Notes: generated from the sequence alone by a model not told the origin. Counted from the first letter of the stretch, positions 32,076 to 40,373 are shown. The stretch: 40,373 bases of DNA from Nocardia amamiensis (GCF_015477605.1 NZ_JADLQX010000047.1:1-40373), one strand, 5' to 3'. Translations and numbers: made by a program.

Positions 32076-32466
32076 TCTCGTTGTGAACTCCCCCGGATCT
32101 GCGTGCCGGTACGGCGTCCCGACACCGTGCCGGGTCATCTCGCCGACTGCCTCCGCCACCGACAGGGAGGGCGCCATGGGTAATGACGTACCGGGAGTTC
32201 TGATTCCGCGCGTTGCCCGACTTGCGGTGGGCTCCACCTGTCACGATCAGCGGATTCCCGCGCGCCCCACCTTGTCGCCGGCGTCGGCCGCCGGACCGCA
32301 TCCGCCCACCACGAGCCATGGGATTCGCGCGGTCGACGCCGGAGGATGAGCCGTCGACGAAACCGTGCCGAACGCACCGGATCGAGCTACCGGCCAGTAG
32401 ATCCGCGCACACGATCGGTTGATCCTTGTCTCCCAGCCAGGTGACGACGGCGTGGTCAACAAGCAT
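32053..32466 (-). CDS. possible small protein with strong ribosome site
   Basis: A 137-residue frame starting MLVDHAVVTWLGDKDQPIVC. GTGGAGGTG lies just before ATG 32466, and a nine-base perfect hairpin lies just upstream of that. The first 45 residues look protein-like; the rest is Arg/Gly-rich and low in complexity, so the frame may be a decayed gene. It overlaps the lipoprotein start. No family recognised. Confidence 0.3.
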   Translation of the reverse strand: MLVDHAVVTWLGDKDQPIVCADLLAGSSIRCVRHGFVDGSSSGVDRANPMARGGRMRSGGRRRRQGGARGNPLIVTGGAHRKSGNARNQNSRYVITHGALPVGGGGSRRDDPARCRDAVPARRSGGVHNENVSKNAY

Positions 32467-32475
32467 GGACACCTC

Positions 32476-32976
32476 CACTTATCCGCCCGGCATCGCCGGG
32501 CGGCCGGGATCAGCACAGGCGGCCGAGCACTGCCGGACGCCGCCCTCTCCCGAGTACCGCTTCTCGTTATCCCAGAGAACGTACTAGATGAATTGACCGC
32601 ACCCCACTTTTCCGAATACATCGAAGAGAAGCCAGATCCACGACAGCGACTGTCTGGCAAATCAATTACACCTGCGCATTCTCGATAGCTTTGATACATC
32701 GCCGCAGGATTTGTCCGGCTCTTCGCCCAATGGGCAGTCGGCGGCAACCTTCGCGAGCATATGCCGCAGGTTCGCCATGGTGCTGAACTCTCACATTCCC
32801 GGGATTACTACATCGGTTATCGGAACAGCCTTCTCCATCTCGAGGATGGGGCCGACCGACGCCTCATCGAGCCGACGATCCGGCGAATTCGAGGTCGTCG
32901 TCGAGCAGATCCGGTCCAGCTCGCGAGGTCCGCCGCACCCGGTCCGCAGGGCACCGACGCGGTCCAGCGAGTCGTT
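32476..32976. other. 500-bp stretch without a supported gene, lower GC
   Basis: Between the penicillin-binding-like lipoprotein and the Tat hydrolase. It contains CCGCCCGGC-ATC-GCCGGGCGG at 32483-32503, a perfect nine-base hairpin. Bases 32560-32720 are clearly AT-richer than the flanks. Open frames here show no coding pattern. This could be a relic of an insertion. Confidence 0.45.
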
Positions 32977-34224
32977 TCATGTGGTCAGCTGATCCAAGAG
33001 CCACGGAATCATGACTTCCCAGGCGGCGGGGATGTGGTCGGCCTGACAATGGGCCGAGCCCGGCCGACCGGAAGGGACGATATGCAGGGCCTTCGGCGCT
33101 CGGACGGCATCGTAGAGCTGTTGGGCTTGCGACACCGGCACCAGAACGTCGTCGGCGCCGTGAATGATGAGGATCGGATTGCGGATGAGATGGGCCACCG
33201 GGGCGATGGTGAACCGGCGCGCGTCGAGGAAAGCCCGGACGGGGTCGCCGCCGCCGAACACCCAGGTCCCGTACTGGGCAAGGAAGAATTTCGTCTCGAG
33301 ATCACTTCGGGTGGCAAGGATTTCGGACTCGTCCCAGATGGCGCCCCAGACCACGGTTGCCCGCACGCGATGCTCGAAGGCCGCTGACCGGGCCGCGTAG
33401 TAACCGCCGAGGCTGATTCCGATCAGGCCGATCCGGTCCGCATCCACTTCCGGATCGCGGCCGAGAAAATCGACGGCCGCGGCGGTGGCTGCCTCGTAGT
33501 CGTACCGCGACAGAATGCCCCGGAAGCGCAGCGAGGCGCCATTTCCGGGACCATCCACGAGAAGAGCGCCGATACCGTTGCGCGCCAATTCTTTTCCGGC
33601 CCAGAGGTAGAGTTCCTCGCCGACGCTGTCGAGGCCACCGAAGAAGACCACGGCCGGATGGGTTGCGTGGGCCGCGCCGTCCGGACGGACGTAATAGGCG
33701 TCGAGCACAGTGTTTTCGTAAGGGATCTGGACCGCCTCGATCCGCTGCCCCCGCGTGCCGATCGCGAAGGACTGGCGCATCTCGCGATACAGCGCGATCT
33801 TCGCATCCAGCGAGGAGCCGAGGGGTTCGATGAAGAACTCGGCCGCGCGGAGGTAGTTGGCCGCGCGCAGCGCGATGGTGGCGGCGCCATTCGGATCGGC
33901 CGCGGTTATGTCGGCAGCCTGTCGCGCCAAACCGCGCCCCAGTGCAGCGAACGCGCGTACCCACGCCCGGGCGCTCGGGGACGGCCCGATTTCCTGGACC
34001 GCGGCCGCCACCTCCGCTACGTCCGCGCCTCCCAGCGGCGCCTCACCGAGCAGTCTGCGCAATTGGAAGTCGAAGAACGGGCGGTCGAGCCAGCGCGGGA
34101 CAGCGGGTTCGGCGCCGGCCGGCATCGGCGGGGCGAGGGCCAGCGCACCGGCGGCCACCACGCCGCTCACCAGAAATCGCCTTCGACCGAATGCGCATCG
34201 TGAATGGATCGGGCGGCTGCTCAT
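32977..34224 (-). CDS. Tat-exported alpha/beta hydrolase
   Basis: A 415-residue exported hydrolase. The N-terminus is a twin-arginine signal (GRRRFLVSG, then a hydrophobic run ending PAGAEP). The body resembles FrsA/2,6-dihydropseudooxynicotine-hydrolase-type enzymes: a helical cap, then an alpha/beta core with nucleophile GISLGG (Ser271), acid in HGADDVLVP (357-358) and His391 in SAHCQAD. Tat export suggests folding before secretion. AAGGAG precedes ATG 34224. It is divergent from a TetR gene, with a 24-bp palindrome directly before its ribosome site, so TetR repression is very likely. The substrate is unknown. Confidence 0.88.
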   Translation of the reverse strand: MSSRPIHSRCAFGRRRFLVSGVVAAGALALAPPMPAGAEPAVPRWLDRPFFDFQLRRLLGEAPLGGADVAEVAAAVQEIGPSPSARAWVRAFAALGRGLARQAADITAADPNGAATIALRAANYLRAAEFFIEPLGSSLDAKIALYREMRQSFAIGTRGQRIEAVQIPYENTVLDAYYVRPDGAAHATHPAVVFFGGLDSVGEELYLWAGKELARNGIGALLVDGPGNGASLRFRGILSRYDYEAATAAAVDFLGRDPEVDADRIGLIGISLGGYYAARSAAFEHRVRATVVWGAIWDESEILATRSDLETKFFLAQYGTWVFGGGDPVRAFLDARRFTIAPVAHLIRNPILIIHGADDVLVPVSQAQQLYDAVRAPKALHIVPSGRPGSAHCQADHIPAAWEVMIPWLLDQLTT

Positions 34225-34233
34225 TGGATCTCC

Positions 34234-34257
34234 TTAACGCACTCAGAAGTGCTTTAA
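34234..34257. promoter_or_regulatory. 24-bp palindromic operator, TetR type
   Basis: TTAA-C-GCACT-CAGA-AGTGC-T-TTAA: matched arms TTAA and GCACT on both sides. It ends 10 bases before the hydrolase ATG and touches its ribosome site, and lies between that gene and the divergent TetR gene. Confidence 0.7.
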
Positions 34258-34292
34258 GCGAGTTTGGCGGTGGGCACGCCGGATGTCAAGCT

Positions 34293-34916
34293 GTGGTCGT
34301 GGGCCAGCGCGAAAGGGTGGAACGGCGGACGCGGCCGGGCGGGCGCAGCGCACGCGTCGTCGCGGCCGTGCGGCAGGCGACCCTCGATCTGCTGCTACGA
34401 CAGGGCTACGACGGCTTCGAAATTCCCGATGTCGCCCGGCTCGCCGGCGTCCATCCGACGACGATTCGCCGCCGCTGGCCGGACAAACAGGATCTGGTCG
34501 CCGACGCGGCGATGACGCATATGAACGAACAGATCCCCATCCCGGACACCGGCTCACTGCGCGCGGACCTGATCCAACTGGTGAACGAGGTCGTAGCGGT
34601 GCTCGCCCGGCCGCCGCTGCTCGCGCTGCTGCGCACCCAGGTCGCGCTGGCCGACTCCGCGCAGATACGGCTCGTGAGTCGCCGGTTCTGGACGGCGCGT
34701 TTCCAAGGCTCGGCCGCCATCGTCGAGCGCGCGATCGCGCGCGGCGAACTCCCGGACGACACCGATCCGCTGGAGTTCAACGAGACGGCGATCGCACCGG
34801 TCTATCTGCGCATCCTGGTCACCGGCGAGCCGGTCGACGACGGCTTCATCCACAGGTGCGTCGAGCGGACCTTACGTGCTTTCGCAAGTGCCGCGAGCGG
34901 TCCCGCAAACCCGTAG
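34293..34916 (+). CDS. TetR/AcrR family regulator
   Basis: A 207-residue repressor. The N-terminal HTH is evident: VRQATLDLLLRQGYDGFEIPDVARLAGVHPTTIRRRWPDKQDLV, with the TetR consensus turn. The C-terminal part is the helical ligand domain (NEVVAVLARPPLLALLRTQVALADSAQI). GTG 34293 or GTG 34299 is the probable start; neither has a strong ribosome site. Longer open frames begin inside the hydrolase gene and are spurious. It is divergent from the Tat hydrolase and likely binds the palindrome at 34234, controlling both genes. Confidence 0.87.
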   Translation: MVVGQRERVERRTRPGGRSARVVAAVRQATLDLLLRQGYDGFEIPDVARLAGVHPTTIRRRWPDKQDLVADAAMTHMNEQIPIPDTGSLRADLIQLVNEVVAVLARPPLLALLRTQVALADSAQIRLVSRRFWTARFQGSAAIVERAIARGELPDDTDPLEFNETAIAPVYLRILVTGEPVDDGFIHRCVERTLRAFASAASGPANP

Positions 34917-35181
34917 ACCCCCGCGACACGTCGTTGCCTGCGCATCCCGATGCCGGACACGGTCGGCATCGGCACCGCGCGTCTACGCATAGTCCCGAGT
35001 GACATCCGCACTCCCTCGGTCTTCCGGTTCGATCTCACCGGACCCTCGACGCGACCTACGCAGGTCGGTGTCCCGCGATGTCGACCGGTACCAGCAACGG
35101 CGACGTGTGGATGGCGTGGTTCCGAACGGTAAGAAACGCCGGAAATTATTGCGGGCCAACAGCTCCTGGCAGGATGTGGTC

Positions 35182-36183
35182 ATGGCCGATCAGAGCCTGC
35201 GGCGCTCGCCGCGGATCAAGGTTTCCTCGACCTATGTCCTGGCCGCACTGGTGGGCTCGGGTGTGGTCGTGCAGTCACAGCTGGTCTCGGTGGTCGGCGC
35301 GTCCGCGCGTCTGCAGACCGCGATGACGGTCTTCGTCGGCGTCTTCATCCAGGCGGTGCCTTTTCTCGTGCTCGGGGTCATGGTCAGCGGGTGTATCGCG
35401 GCGTTCGTCTCGCCTGCTGTGCTGCGGAAGGTGCTACCGCGCAATGAGCCTGCCGCGATTGGTGTGGCGGGGTTGGCCGGGATGGCGCTGCCCGGTTGTG
35501 AGTGCGGTGTGGTGCCGGTGGCTCGTCGGCTGATCGATCAGGGTGCGCCGAGTGCGGTGGCGTTGGCGTTTCTGCTGTCGGCTCCGGCGATCAACCCGGT
35601 CGTGCTGGTCGCCACGGCGGTCGCGTTTCCCGGCGAGCCGGGGATGGTCGCGGCCCGGTTCACCGGCTCGCTGGCGACCGCTGTCGTGATGGGTCTGGTG
35701 TGGTCGCGGATCGGGCGTCCGGACTGGATGCTGCCGCACGGCGGGCATGATCACTGCGGGACCGGCCGAAGCCGTTGGGAGGTCTTCACCGAGGCGGCGC
35801 GGCATGATCTGTTGCAGGCGAGTGCGTTTCTCGTGCTCGGCGCCGCGGCGGCAGCGGCACTGCGGGTGCTGGTTCCTCCCGTCTGGTACGAGCGGTTGGC
35901 CGGGCAGATGGTGATCGCGATCGTGGTGCTGGCGGTGCTGGCCCTCGTACTCGCCCTGTGCTCGGAGGCCGACGCGTTCGTCGCCGCGAGCATGTCGAGC
36001 TTGCCGCTGCTGCCGCGGCTGGTGTTCCTCGTCGTCGGCCCGGCGGTCGATGTGAAGCTCTTCGCCATGCAGACCGGGAGTTTCGGACGACGGTTCGCAA
36101 TCCGATTTGCGCCGTTGACCTTTGGCGCTGCCATAGTGTGCGGCACGCTCGCCGGCTACCTTTTTCTCGGGGGTGCGCGATGA
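35182..36183 (+). CDS. DUF318/UPF0718 family permease
   Basis: A 333-residue membrane protein of about eight helices. The family hallmark LPGCECGVVPVARRL is near residues 105-120 (paired Cys in GCECG), and LSAPAINPVVL follows. A His-rich hydrophilic loop (HGGHDHCG) between helices and SEADAFVAASM are typical. Related pairs in Firmicutes (YcgR/YcgQ) are linked to metal homeostasis, which the His/Cys features would suit (inference). ATG 35182 has AGGA seven bases upstream; GTG 35176 is possible. It overlaps the next gene by ATGA. Confidence 0.85.
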   Translation: MADQSLRRSPRIKVSSTYVLAALVGSGVVVQSQLVSVVGASARLQTAMTVFVGVFIQAVPFLVLGVMVSGCIAAFVSPAVLRKVLPRNEPAAIGVAGLAGMALPGCECGVVPVARRLIDQGAPSAVALAFLLSAPAINPVVLVATAVAFPGEPGMVAARFTGSLATAVVMGLVWSRIGRPDWMLPHGGHDHCGTGRSRWEVFTEAARHDLLQASAFLVLGAAAAAALRVLVPPVWYERLAGQMVIAIVVLAVLALVLALCSEADAFVAASMSSLPLLPRLVFLVVGPAVDVKLFAMQTGSFGRRFAIRFAPLTFGAAIVCGTLAGYLFLGGAR

Positions 36184-36926
36184 ATCGAGAGACGCAGAAT
36201 CTGTTGTTGCTGCTGATCGGTGGCGCGGTGCTGTGGACCGCGCTCGACGGCAGTTACCTGCGCTACGTGAAGCCCGGTTTGTTTCCCTTCTTGGTGATCA
36301 GCGGCGTCGGCTTCGTCCTGCTCGGGCTCATCGCGATCGTTCGCGATGTCCGGCGCGGCGAGGGTTCCGCCGACCATGAGCACGGCACCGGCCGAGCACA
36401 GTGGCTGCTGCTGGCACCGGCCGCCGCGCTGCTGCTCATCGCCCCACCGGCGCTGGGCGCCGGTGCGGCGACCACCGCATCCCCGGTCCGGGTGGTGTCG
36501 CACACCTCGGCAAACGAGCCGAAAGTCCGTCCGTTCCCGCCGCTTCCTGACGAGCCCGCACCGACCTTGACGATCTATGAGCTGGTGAATCGGGCATTGC
36601 TCGACTCCAACCATTCACTCGACGGCCGCGAGGTGACCATCAGCGGTTTCGCCCTCGGGGTCGAGGACAGCGGACAACCGCGGCCGCCCGGTATCGATCT
36701 CGACCTGGCGCGCGTCCTGATCACCTGCTGCGTCGCCGACGCCCGGTACATCTACGTCCACCTGTCCGGAATAGCCGAACCGATCGAGAGCGACACTTGG
36801 CTCGAGGTTCGCGGCGTCGTCACCCCGGGCAGCGCGCAACACGACCCCGTCCAGACACCCACCCTGGTCGTCACCGATTTCCGCCGGATCCCTGCTCCTG
36901 ATCGCCGATACGAGCACTCCCGGTGA
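36180..36926 (+). CDS. TIGR03943/DUF1980 membrane protein
   Basis: A 248-residue protein, the usual partner of DUF318 permeases. Two or three membrane helices in the first 115 residues (LLLLLIGGAVLWTAL, LVISGVGFVLLGLIAIV, LLLAPAAALLLIAPPAL) are followed by an exposed domain with the family motif LITCCVADARY, whose Cys pair may bind metal or a thiol. The start ATG overlaps the permease stop as ATGA, so the two are translated together. The metal or substrate handled is unknown. Confidence 0.85.
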   Translation: MNRETQNLLLLLIGGAVLWTALDGSYLRYVKPGLFPFLVISGVGFVLLGLIAIVRDVRRGEGSADHEHGTGRAQWLLLAPAAALLLIAPPALGAGAATTASPVRVVSHTSANEPKVRPFPPLPDEPAPTLTIYELVNRALLDSNHSLDGREVTISGFALGVEDSGQPRPPGIDLDLARVLITCCVADARYIYVHLSGIAEPIESDTWLEVRGVVTPGSAQHDPVQTPTLVVTDFRRIPAPDRRYEHSR

Positions 36927-37097
36927 GAACTGCCAGGTCCATCGGCAACCGTCCCAGCGGCTCGGAAACGTGCGGCTTCCTGGGCGTACGTCTTCCACGC
37001 CACGGCCGATCGGCTGGGACTCAGGCGCCGACCGAGCCTCTGCCCGCTCTGGCCGACGCCTGCGAAGCGATCGCGTCAGCCTGCTTCCCGTGCTCGA
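36927..37097. other. convergent gap, no gene seen
   Basis: This lies between the DUF1980 gene and the kinase gene. I see no clear terminator and no ORF. Confidence 0.4.
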
Positions 37098-39479
37098 TCA
37101 GTAGACGTACACCACCGCGTTCTCGCCGCCGCTGCAGGTGACGACCTGGCCTTCGGACTGGCAGTTCATCGTGTAGCTCCGGCCGGTGACCGGACTGGTC
37201 GCGACCACTGTGCGCGGGGCGTCGCGGGCCGTGTTCTGCGCAGTGCCGAGTTCGGCATAGGCCCTGCGCACCTCTTCGGCGAACGCGCAGCTGGTGACGG
37301 CGGTACCCGCCGCCGACTGGGTGAATGTCCCGGCGACGGCTTGGCCCTGACCGCAGGGCTTCGCGCCCGCTGGCAGTGCGACCGGTGTCGGCTTGGCCGA
37401 GGCGGACGCGGCGGACGACGTCGAGGGGCTGGCCGGCGACCGGGTGGGACTCGCCCCTGGAGTCGGCGTGTCTGACTGTCTTCCCGCGGAGGTCGTCTCG
37501 ACGCCACCGGAGCCGAGCGACTGCCAGGCGATCGCACCGCCGACGGTCACCGCCACGATGGCGAGCACCGCGACCATGATGGGCAGCGCGATGGAACGTC
37601 CGGAACGCGAAGAGTCATCGGCGTCGTCGTAATCGTACGAACCGTACTCGGAGTCGTCACGGCGCGACGGGTAGTCGGCACGAGTCGGATAGTCGCCCTG
37701 TGGTTCGTAATACGCCTGCGACTGGTCGTCGTCTTGCGGCTGGCCGCCGGAGTGCGCCGGATTATCGCCCTGCGCTGGATAGTCGCCATTCGGCGGAAAG
37801 TCGACCCGTTCCGGGTAGTCGGCACGCGCTGGATAGTCGTCCCGCGGCAGGTGATCACCACGCGCGGAATGGTCACCCATCGGCGGGTAGTCGGTACGGG
37901 CCGGATAGTCACCCTGCGGCGGGAAGTCGGTGCGGGCCGCGTGACCGTCCGGCCTGGCTTGGGCTGGGGCCAGGTATTGGGTCGGTGCTGCGGAGTCCGG
38001 TGCGACTGGATATCCGGATGCGTCTTCCAAGCCGCGCGGGCCGGTCGGCTCGGTTTCCGGATAGTTCTCGGCTCCCGGATGCGGAGGAGTGTCAGCGAAC
38101 GCGGAAAAGGCCGGTGCCTGCGAGGACATCTCGGAATACGCCTGAACCGTGGTCATTTCCGGGTACGGCTGCGCGGACTCGGGGTGCGTCCCCACGCCTG
38201 CAATCGGGTTCTCCGCCGATGAGTACTCCGCATACGCCTGCGTGGCGGGTTCATGCGGTGCATAACCTGCATAACTGCCCGGATACGCCTGCGTCGGAGG
38301 GGTCGAATAGTCCTGTGCCTGCGGGAATCCCGCCGACTCGAGATATGCCTCGGTCTCCGGATACAGGTGCGCGTCCGGGAAGGGACGCATCGGAGGCAGT
38401 CCCCCCTTTGGCGGGGACGGCGCGCTCGCCACCAACGGCGTCGGCGGCGGTTCGTCCGCCGACGGAAGCGGCGTGAACTGGGTTTCCGTCGGCCGCACCA
38501 CCGTCGGCGCACTGGGGTGGATCACGGCGGCGACCGACAGCTCACCCGTGGATTCCGGCGAAACCGCCGCACCGCTCGCGGTCGGCTCACCTGGCCGCTG
38601 CGCTCGGTCGGGTGCGCGCACCACGAGCATCGGGCCGGTGGACGGCGCTAGGGCGAGAGCGGCTCGGGCGGCCTGGGCCAATGCGCTCGCGGTCGGGAAG
38701 CGGTCGGCCGGGTCCTTGGCCATGCCGCGAGTGATCACCTCGTCCAACGCGGGTGGGATACCGCGTGCCTGCGCGCTCGGTCGCGGCGGCGGATCGGAAA
38801 GATGCGCCTTGATCAGCACATTCATGCTGTTCGCCGGAAACGGCGTTGCTCCGGTCAGGCATTCGTGCAGCACACATGCCAGCGAGTACACGTCGGCGCG
38901 GCCGGTCACCGGCCCGACGTCGAAACGCTCCGGGGCCATGTAGATATAGGAGCCGACCGCCATGCCGACCAGGGTCACCGCGCTGTCGCCCTCGGTGTGC
39001 GCGATCCCGAAGTCGGCGAGATACGCGAAATCCGCGTCGGCGACCAGGATGTTCGCCGGCTTCACGTCACGGTGCACCAAGTTGGCCGCGTGCGCGGCGT
39101 CCAGCGCCGAGGCGATCTGTTCGACGATGCCCACCGCGCGAGCAGGACTCAGCGGCCCCTGGCCGCGCAGGAGAGTGCGCAGGTCGACACCCCGCACCAG
39201 CTGCATGTCGATGAACAGGACACCGTCGATCACGCCCCAGTCGTGGATGGGTACGACGTGCGGATCGGCTATCCGAGCAGCCGCCTGCGACTCGCGCCGG
39301 AAACGCACTTGGTACATAGGGTCTTTGGCCAGTTCTTCCGACAGCAGCTTGACCGCGACCAACCGGTCCTTCAGCGTGTCATAGGCCTCATAGACCTCCC
39401 CCATTCCCCCTTTGCCCAGCAACGACCGCAGTTCATACGGCCCGAACCGCGTCCCGGTTCTCGGCCCGGACTCCTGCAC
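37098..39479 (-). CDS. transmembrane Ser/Thr protein kinase with hexapeptide-repeat linker
   Basis: A PknB-type kinase of 793 residues. The catalytic domain runs from 14 to about 275: glycine loop GKGGMGEV (22-29), Lys44, HRDVKPAN (137-144), DFG (156-158), activation loop TLVGMAVGSY and APE (182-184). A long Pro/Tyr-rich linker follows, with scattered YPE/YPG motifs and about ten tandem hexapeptides D-(Y/F/H)-P-x-x-x near 515-580. A single membrane helix (IALPIMVAVLAIVAVTVGGAIAW) precedes an outside domain with four Cys, probably two disulfides. The start is GTG with GGAGG nine bases upstream. The sensor signal is unknown; the repeats may be phosphorylation or docking sites (inference). Confidence 0.92.
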   Translation of the reverse strand: MQESGPRTGTRFGPYELRSLLGKGGMGEVYEAYDTLKDRLVAVKLLSEELAKDPMYQVRFRRESQAAARIADPHVVPIHDWGVIDGVLFIDMQLVRGVDLRTLLRGQGPLSPARAVGIVEQIASALDAAHAANLVHRDVKPANILVADADFAYLADFGIAHTEGDSAVTLVGMAVGSYIYMAPERFDVGPVTGRADVYSLACVLHECLTGATPFPANSMNVLIKAHLSDPPPRPSAQARGIPPALDEVITRGMAKDPADRFPTASALAQAARAALALAPSTGPMLVVRAPDRAQRPGEPTASGAAVSPESTGELSVAAVIHPSAPTVVRPTETQFTPLPSADEPPPTPLVASAPSPPKGGLPPMRPFPDAHLYPETEAYLESAGFPQAQDYSTPPTQAYPGSYAGYAPHEPATQAYAEYSSAENPIAGVGTHPESAQPYPEMTTVQAYSEMSSQAPAFSAFADTPPHPGAENYPETEPTGPRGLEDASGYPVAPDSAAPTQYLAPAQARPDGHAARTDFPPQGDYPARTDYPPMGDHSARGDHLPRDDYPARADYPERVDFPPNGDYPAQGDNPAHSGGQPQDDDQSQAYYEPQGDYPTRADYPSRRDDSEYGSYDYDDADDSSRSGRSIALPIMVAVLAIVAVTVGGAIAWQSLGSGGVETTSAGRQSDTPTPGASPTRSPASPSTSSAASASAKPTPVALPAGAKPCGQGQAVAGTFTQSAAGTAVTSCAFAEEVRRAYAELGTAQNTARDAPRTVVATSPVTGRSYTMNCQSEGQVVTCSGGENAVVYVY
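37660..37945 (-). repeat. 18-bp repeats coding DYPxxx hexapeptides
   Basis: Degenerate 18-base units on the minus strand encode DFPPQG, DYPART, DYPPMG, DHSARG, DHLPRD, DYPARA, DYPERV, DFPPNG, DYPAQG and more. The repeats lie in the kinase linker just inside the membrane. Confidence 0.75.
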
Positions 39480-39549
39480 CCGTCATCCTCCACATCCCGA
39501 GCAAGGAACGCACACCAGGATCACGCGGTCCGCGACTGGAGCCCACCCG

Positions 39550-40209
39550 TCAACGATTGGATTCTCCGGGTGTCACTACTCCGTGGTCAAACGCGAACAC
39601 GATCGCCGCGGCCCGATCCCGGAGTTCGAGCTTACCGAAAATATGTCCCACATGGCTTTTCACGGTCACTTCCGAGATGCCGAGATCGCGAGCGATTTCC
39701 GCGTTCACCCGGCCGCGACCGATCAATTCGAGCACCTCGTACTCGCGGGCGGTCAGTTCGGACAGGCGCGCGTCGGATCGCGTGTTCACCGGTCGCACCA
39801 TGCGGTAGGCCGAGAGCACGCGACCGGTGACCGACGGGTCGAGCCAGGCTCCGCCGCCCGCGACCGTCCGCACGGCGCGGATGAGGTCCTCGGCGGGTGA
39901 ATCCTTGAGGATGAATCCGGCGGCACCCGCCCGCAGCGCGCCGGACAGCAACTGGTCGTCGTCGAAAGTGGTGAGCACCAGCACCGGCGGGGCGCTGTCG
40001 CGCGCCCGCAGCAAGCGCGTGGCGTCGATGCCGCCGACACGCTTCATGCGCAGATCCATGAGCACGACGTCGGGCTGGAACTCCGCGACGGCAGCGGGCA
40101 CCTCGTCCCCATCGGCGCATTCGGTCACCACGAATCCATCACGCCGGCGCAGGATGCGCCGCAGGCCGCCGCGCACGAGTTCCTGATCGTCCACCACCAG
40201 CACCGTCAC
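39550..40209 (-). CDS. NarL/LuxR-type response regulator
   Basis: A 219-residue two-component response regulator. The receiver begins MTVLVVDDQELVRGGLRRIL; the phosphoacceptor is Asp52 in VLMDLRM, with the conserved Lys in GAAGFILKDS. The C-terminal LuxR HTH is LSELTAREYEVLELIGRGRVNAEIARDLGISEVTVKSHVGHIFGKL. I chose GTG 40209, which gives the family N-terminus and has GGGGAAG six bases upstream; GTG 40245 is possible. The partner histidine kinase is not in view and probably lies to the right, since the 5' region runs into a repeat and the window edge. Confidence 0.93.
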   Translation of the reverse strand: MTVLVVDDQELVRGGLRRILRRRDGFVVTECADGDEVPAAVAEFQPDVVLMDLRMKRVGGIDATRLLRARDSAPPVLVLTTFDDDQLLSGALRAGAAGFILKDSPAEDLIRAVRTVAGGGAWLDPSVTGRVLSAYRMVRPVNTRSDARLSELTAREYEVLELIGRGRVNAEIARDLGISEVTVKSHVGHIFGKLELRDRAAAIVFAFDHGVVTPGESNR

Positions 40210-40240
40210 GGCGGCTTCCCCGCTCGCAGGCGATGTGAGG

Positions 40241-40373
40241 CTCACGACTCCGCCTCGCTGGCGCTCGGCTCCGTCGTGCGCCACAGCGCACTGTGCCCTC
40301 GGTTCACTCGCTGACGCTCCCTCACAACTCCGCCTCGCTGGCGCTCGGCTCCGTCGTGCGCCACAGCGCACTG
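40241..40373. repeat. 80-bp-period direct repeat cut by the window edge
   Basis: CTCAC(G/A)ACTCCGCCTCG and on to GCGCACTG occurs at 40241-40293 and again at 40321-40373, 53 bp with one mismatch. The second copy ends exactly at the window edge. It lies ahead of the response regulator gene. Confidence 0.85.

Noticed and set aside
32247..32747. 166-residue minus-strand frame upstream of the penicillin-binding-like lipoprotein
   Set aside because: Ser/Arg-rich with no ribosome site and no coding pattern.
33942..34916. 324-residue version of the TetR protein
   Set aside because: The N-terminal extension lies inside the divergent hydrolase gene; the TetR HTH begins at the usual position from GTG 34293/34299.

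Overview
This window looks like a chromosomal segment of a high-GC actinomycete of the order Mycobacteriales, most like Nocardia. The main reason is gene order: ilvC–ilvN–ilvB, a divergent PH-domain membrane gene, a DoxX gene, an lppZ-like lipoprotein, gatB and pfkA lie in the same order and orientation as M. tuberculosis Rv3001c–Rv3010c. TTG/GTG starts and TANNNT promoters placed 7 nt before a start codon also fit. The species cannot be named from sequence alone.

Bases 1–8521 form an accessory defence island. It opens with the tail of a probable IS3-type transposase. A three-gene minus-strand operon follows: a degenerate HNH-like protein, a ParB-like protein and a SNF2-type helicase. A regulator-like gene diverges from it across a promoter region with an 11-bp inverted repeat. 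Next comes a restriction cassette: a Vsr nickase, an NgoMIV/NaeI-family endonuclease (predicted site GCCGGC) and a divergent C5-cytosine methyltransferase. Bases 8705–11162 hold a MoxR ATPase, an unreported 49-residue ORF and a CoxE-type VWA protein, joined by ATGA overlaps.

Bases 11.2–13.7 kb contain a tandem triplication. Each unit has a conserved upstream block, a TTG-started small secreted protein, a hairpin terminator, and the antisense 3' end of ilvC. The mature proteins differ: one is Gly/Phe/Asn-rich, one is short and charged, and one is collagen-like (GPQGPF repeats). The third unit runs into the intact ilvC. The ilvB–ilvN–ilvC cluster (13.7–17.4 kb) has an attenuator with a Leu/Val-rich leader peptide, and CRISPR-like palindromes in the ilvN–ilvC gap. 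After cfp6-like and ilvD come accessory genes (20.6–24.5 kb): a DoxX-like pseudogene broken by one amber codon, a double-HTH regulator, and a small protein coupled to a serine hydrolase.

The conserved block resumes at 24.7–31.1 kb (doxX, lppZ-like, gatB, a lipoprotein hydrolase, pfkA). It then departs from the M. tuberculosis order: gatA/gatC do not follow pfkA, and there is instead a penicillin-binding-like lipoprotein, a poorly coding stretch and a Tat-exported hydrolase facing a TetR regulator over a 24-bp palindrome. The right end carries a DUF318 permease/DUF1980 pair, a membrane Ser/Thr kinase with a hexapeptide-repeat juxtamembrane linker, a NarL response regulator, and an 80-bp-period repeat cut by the window edge.
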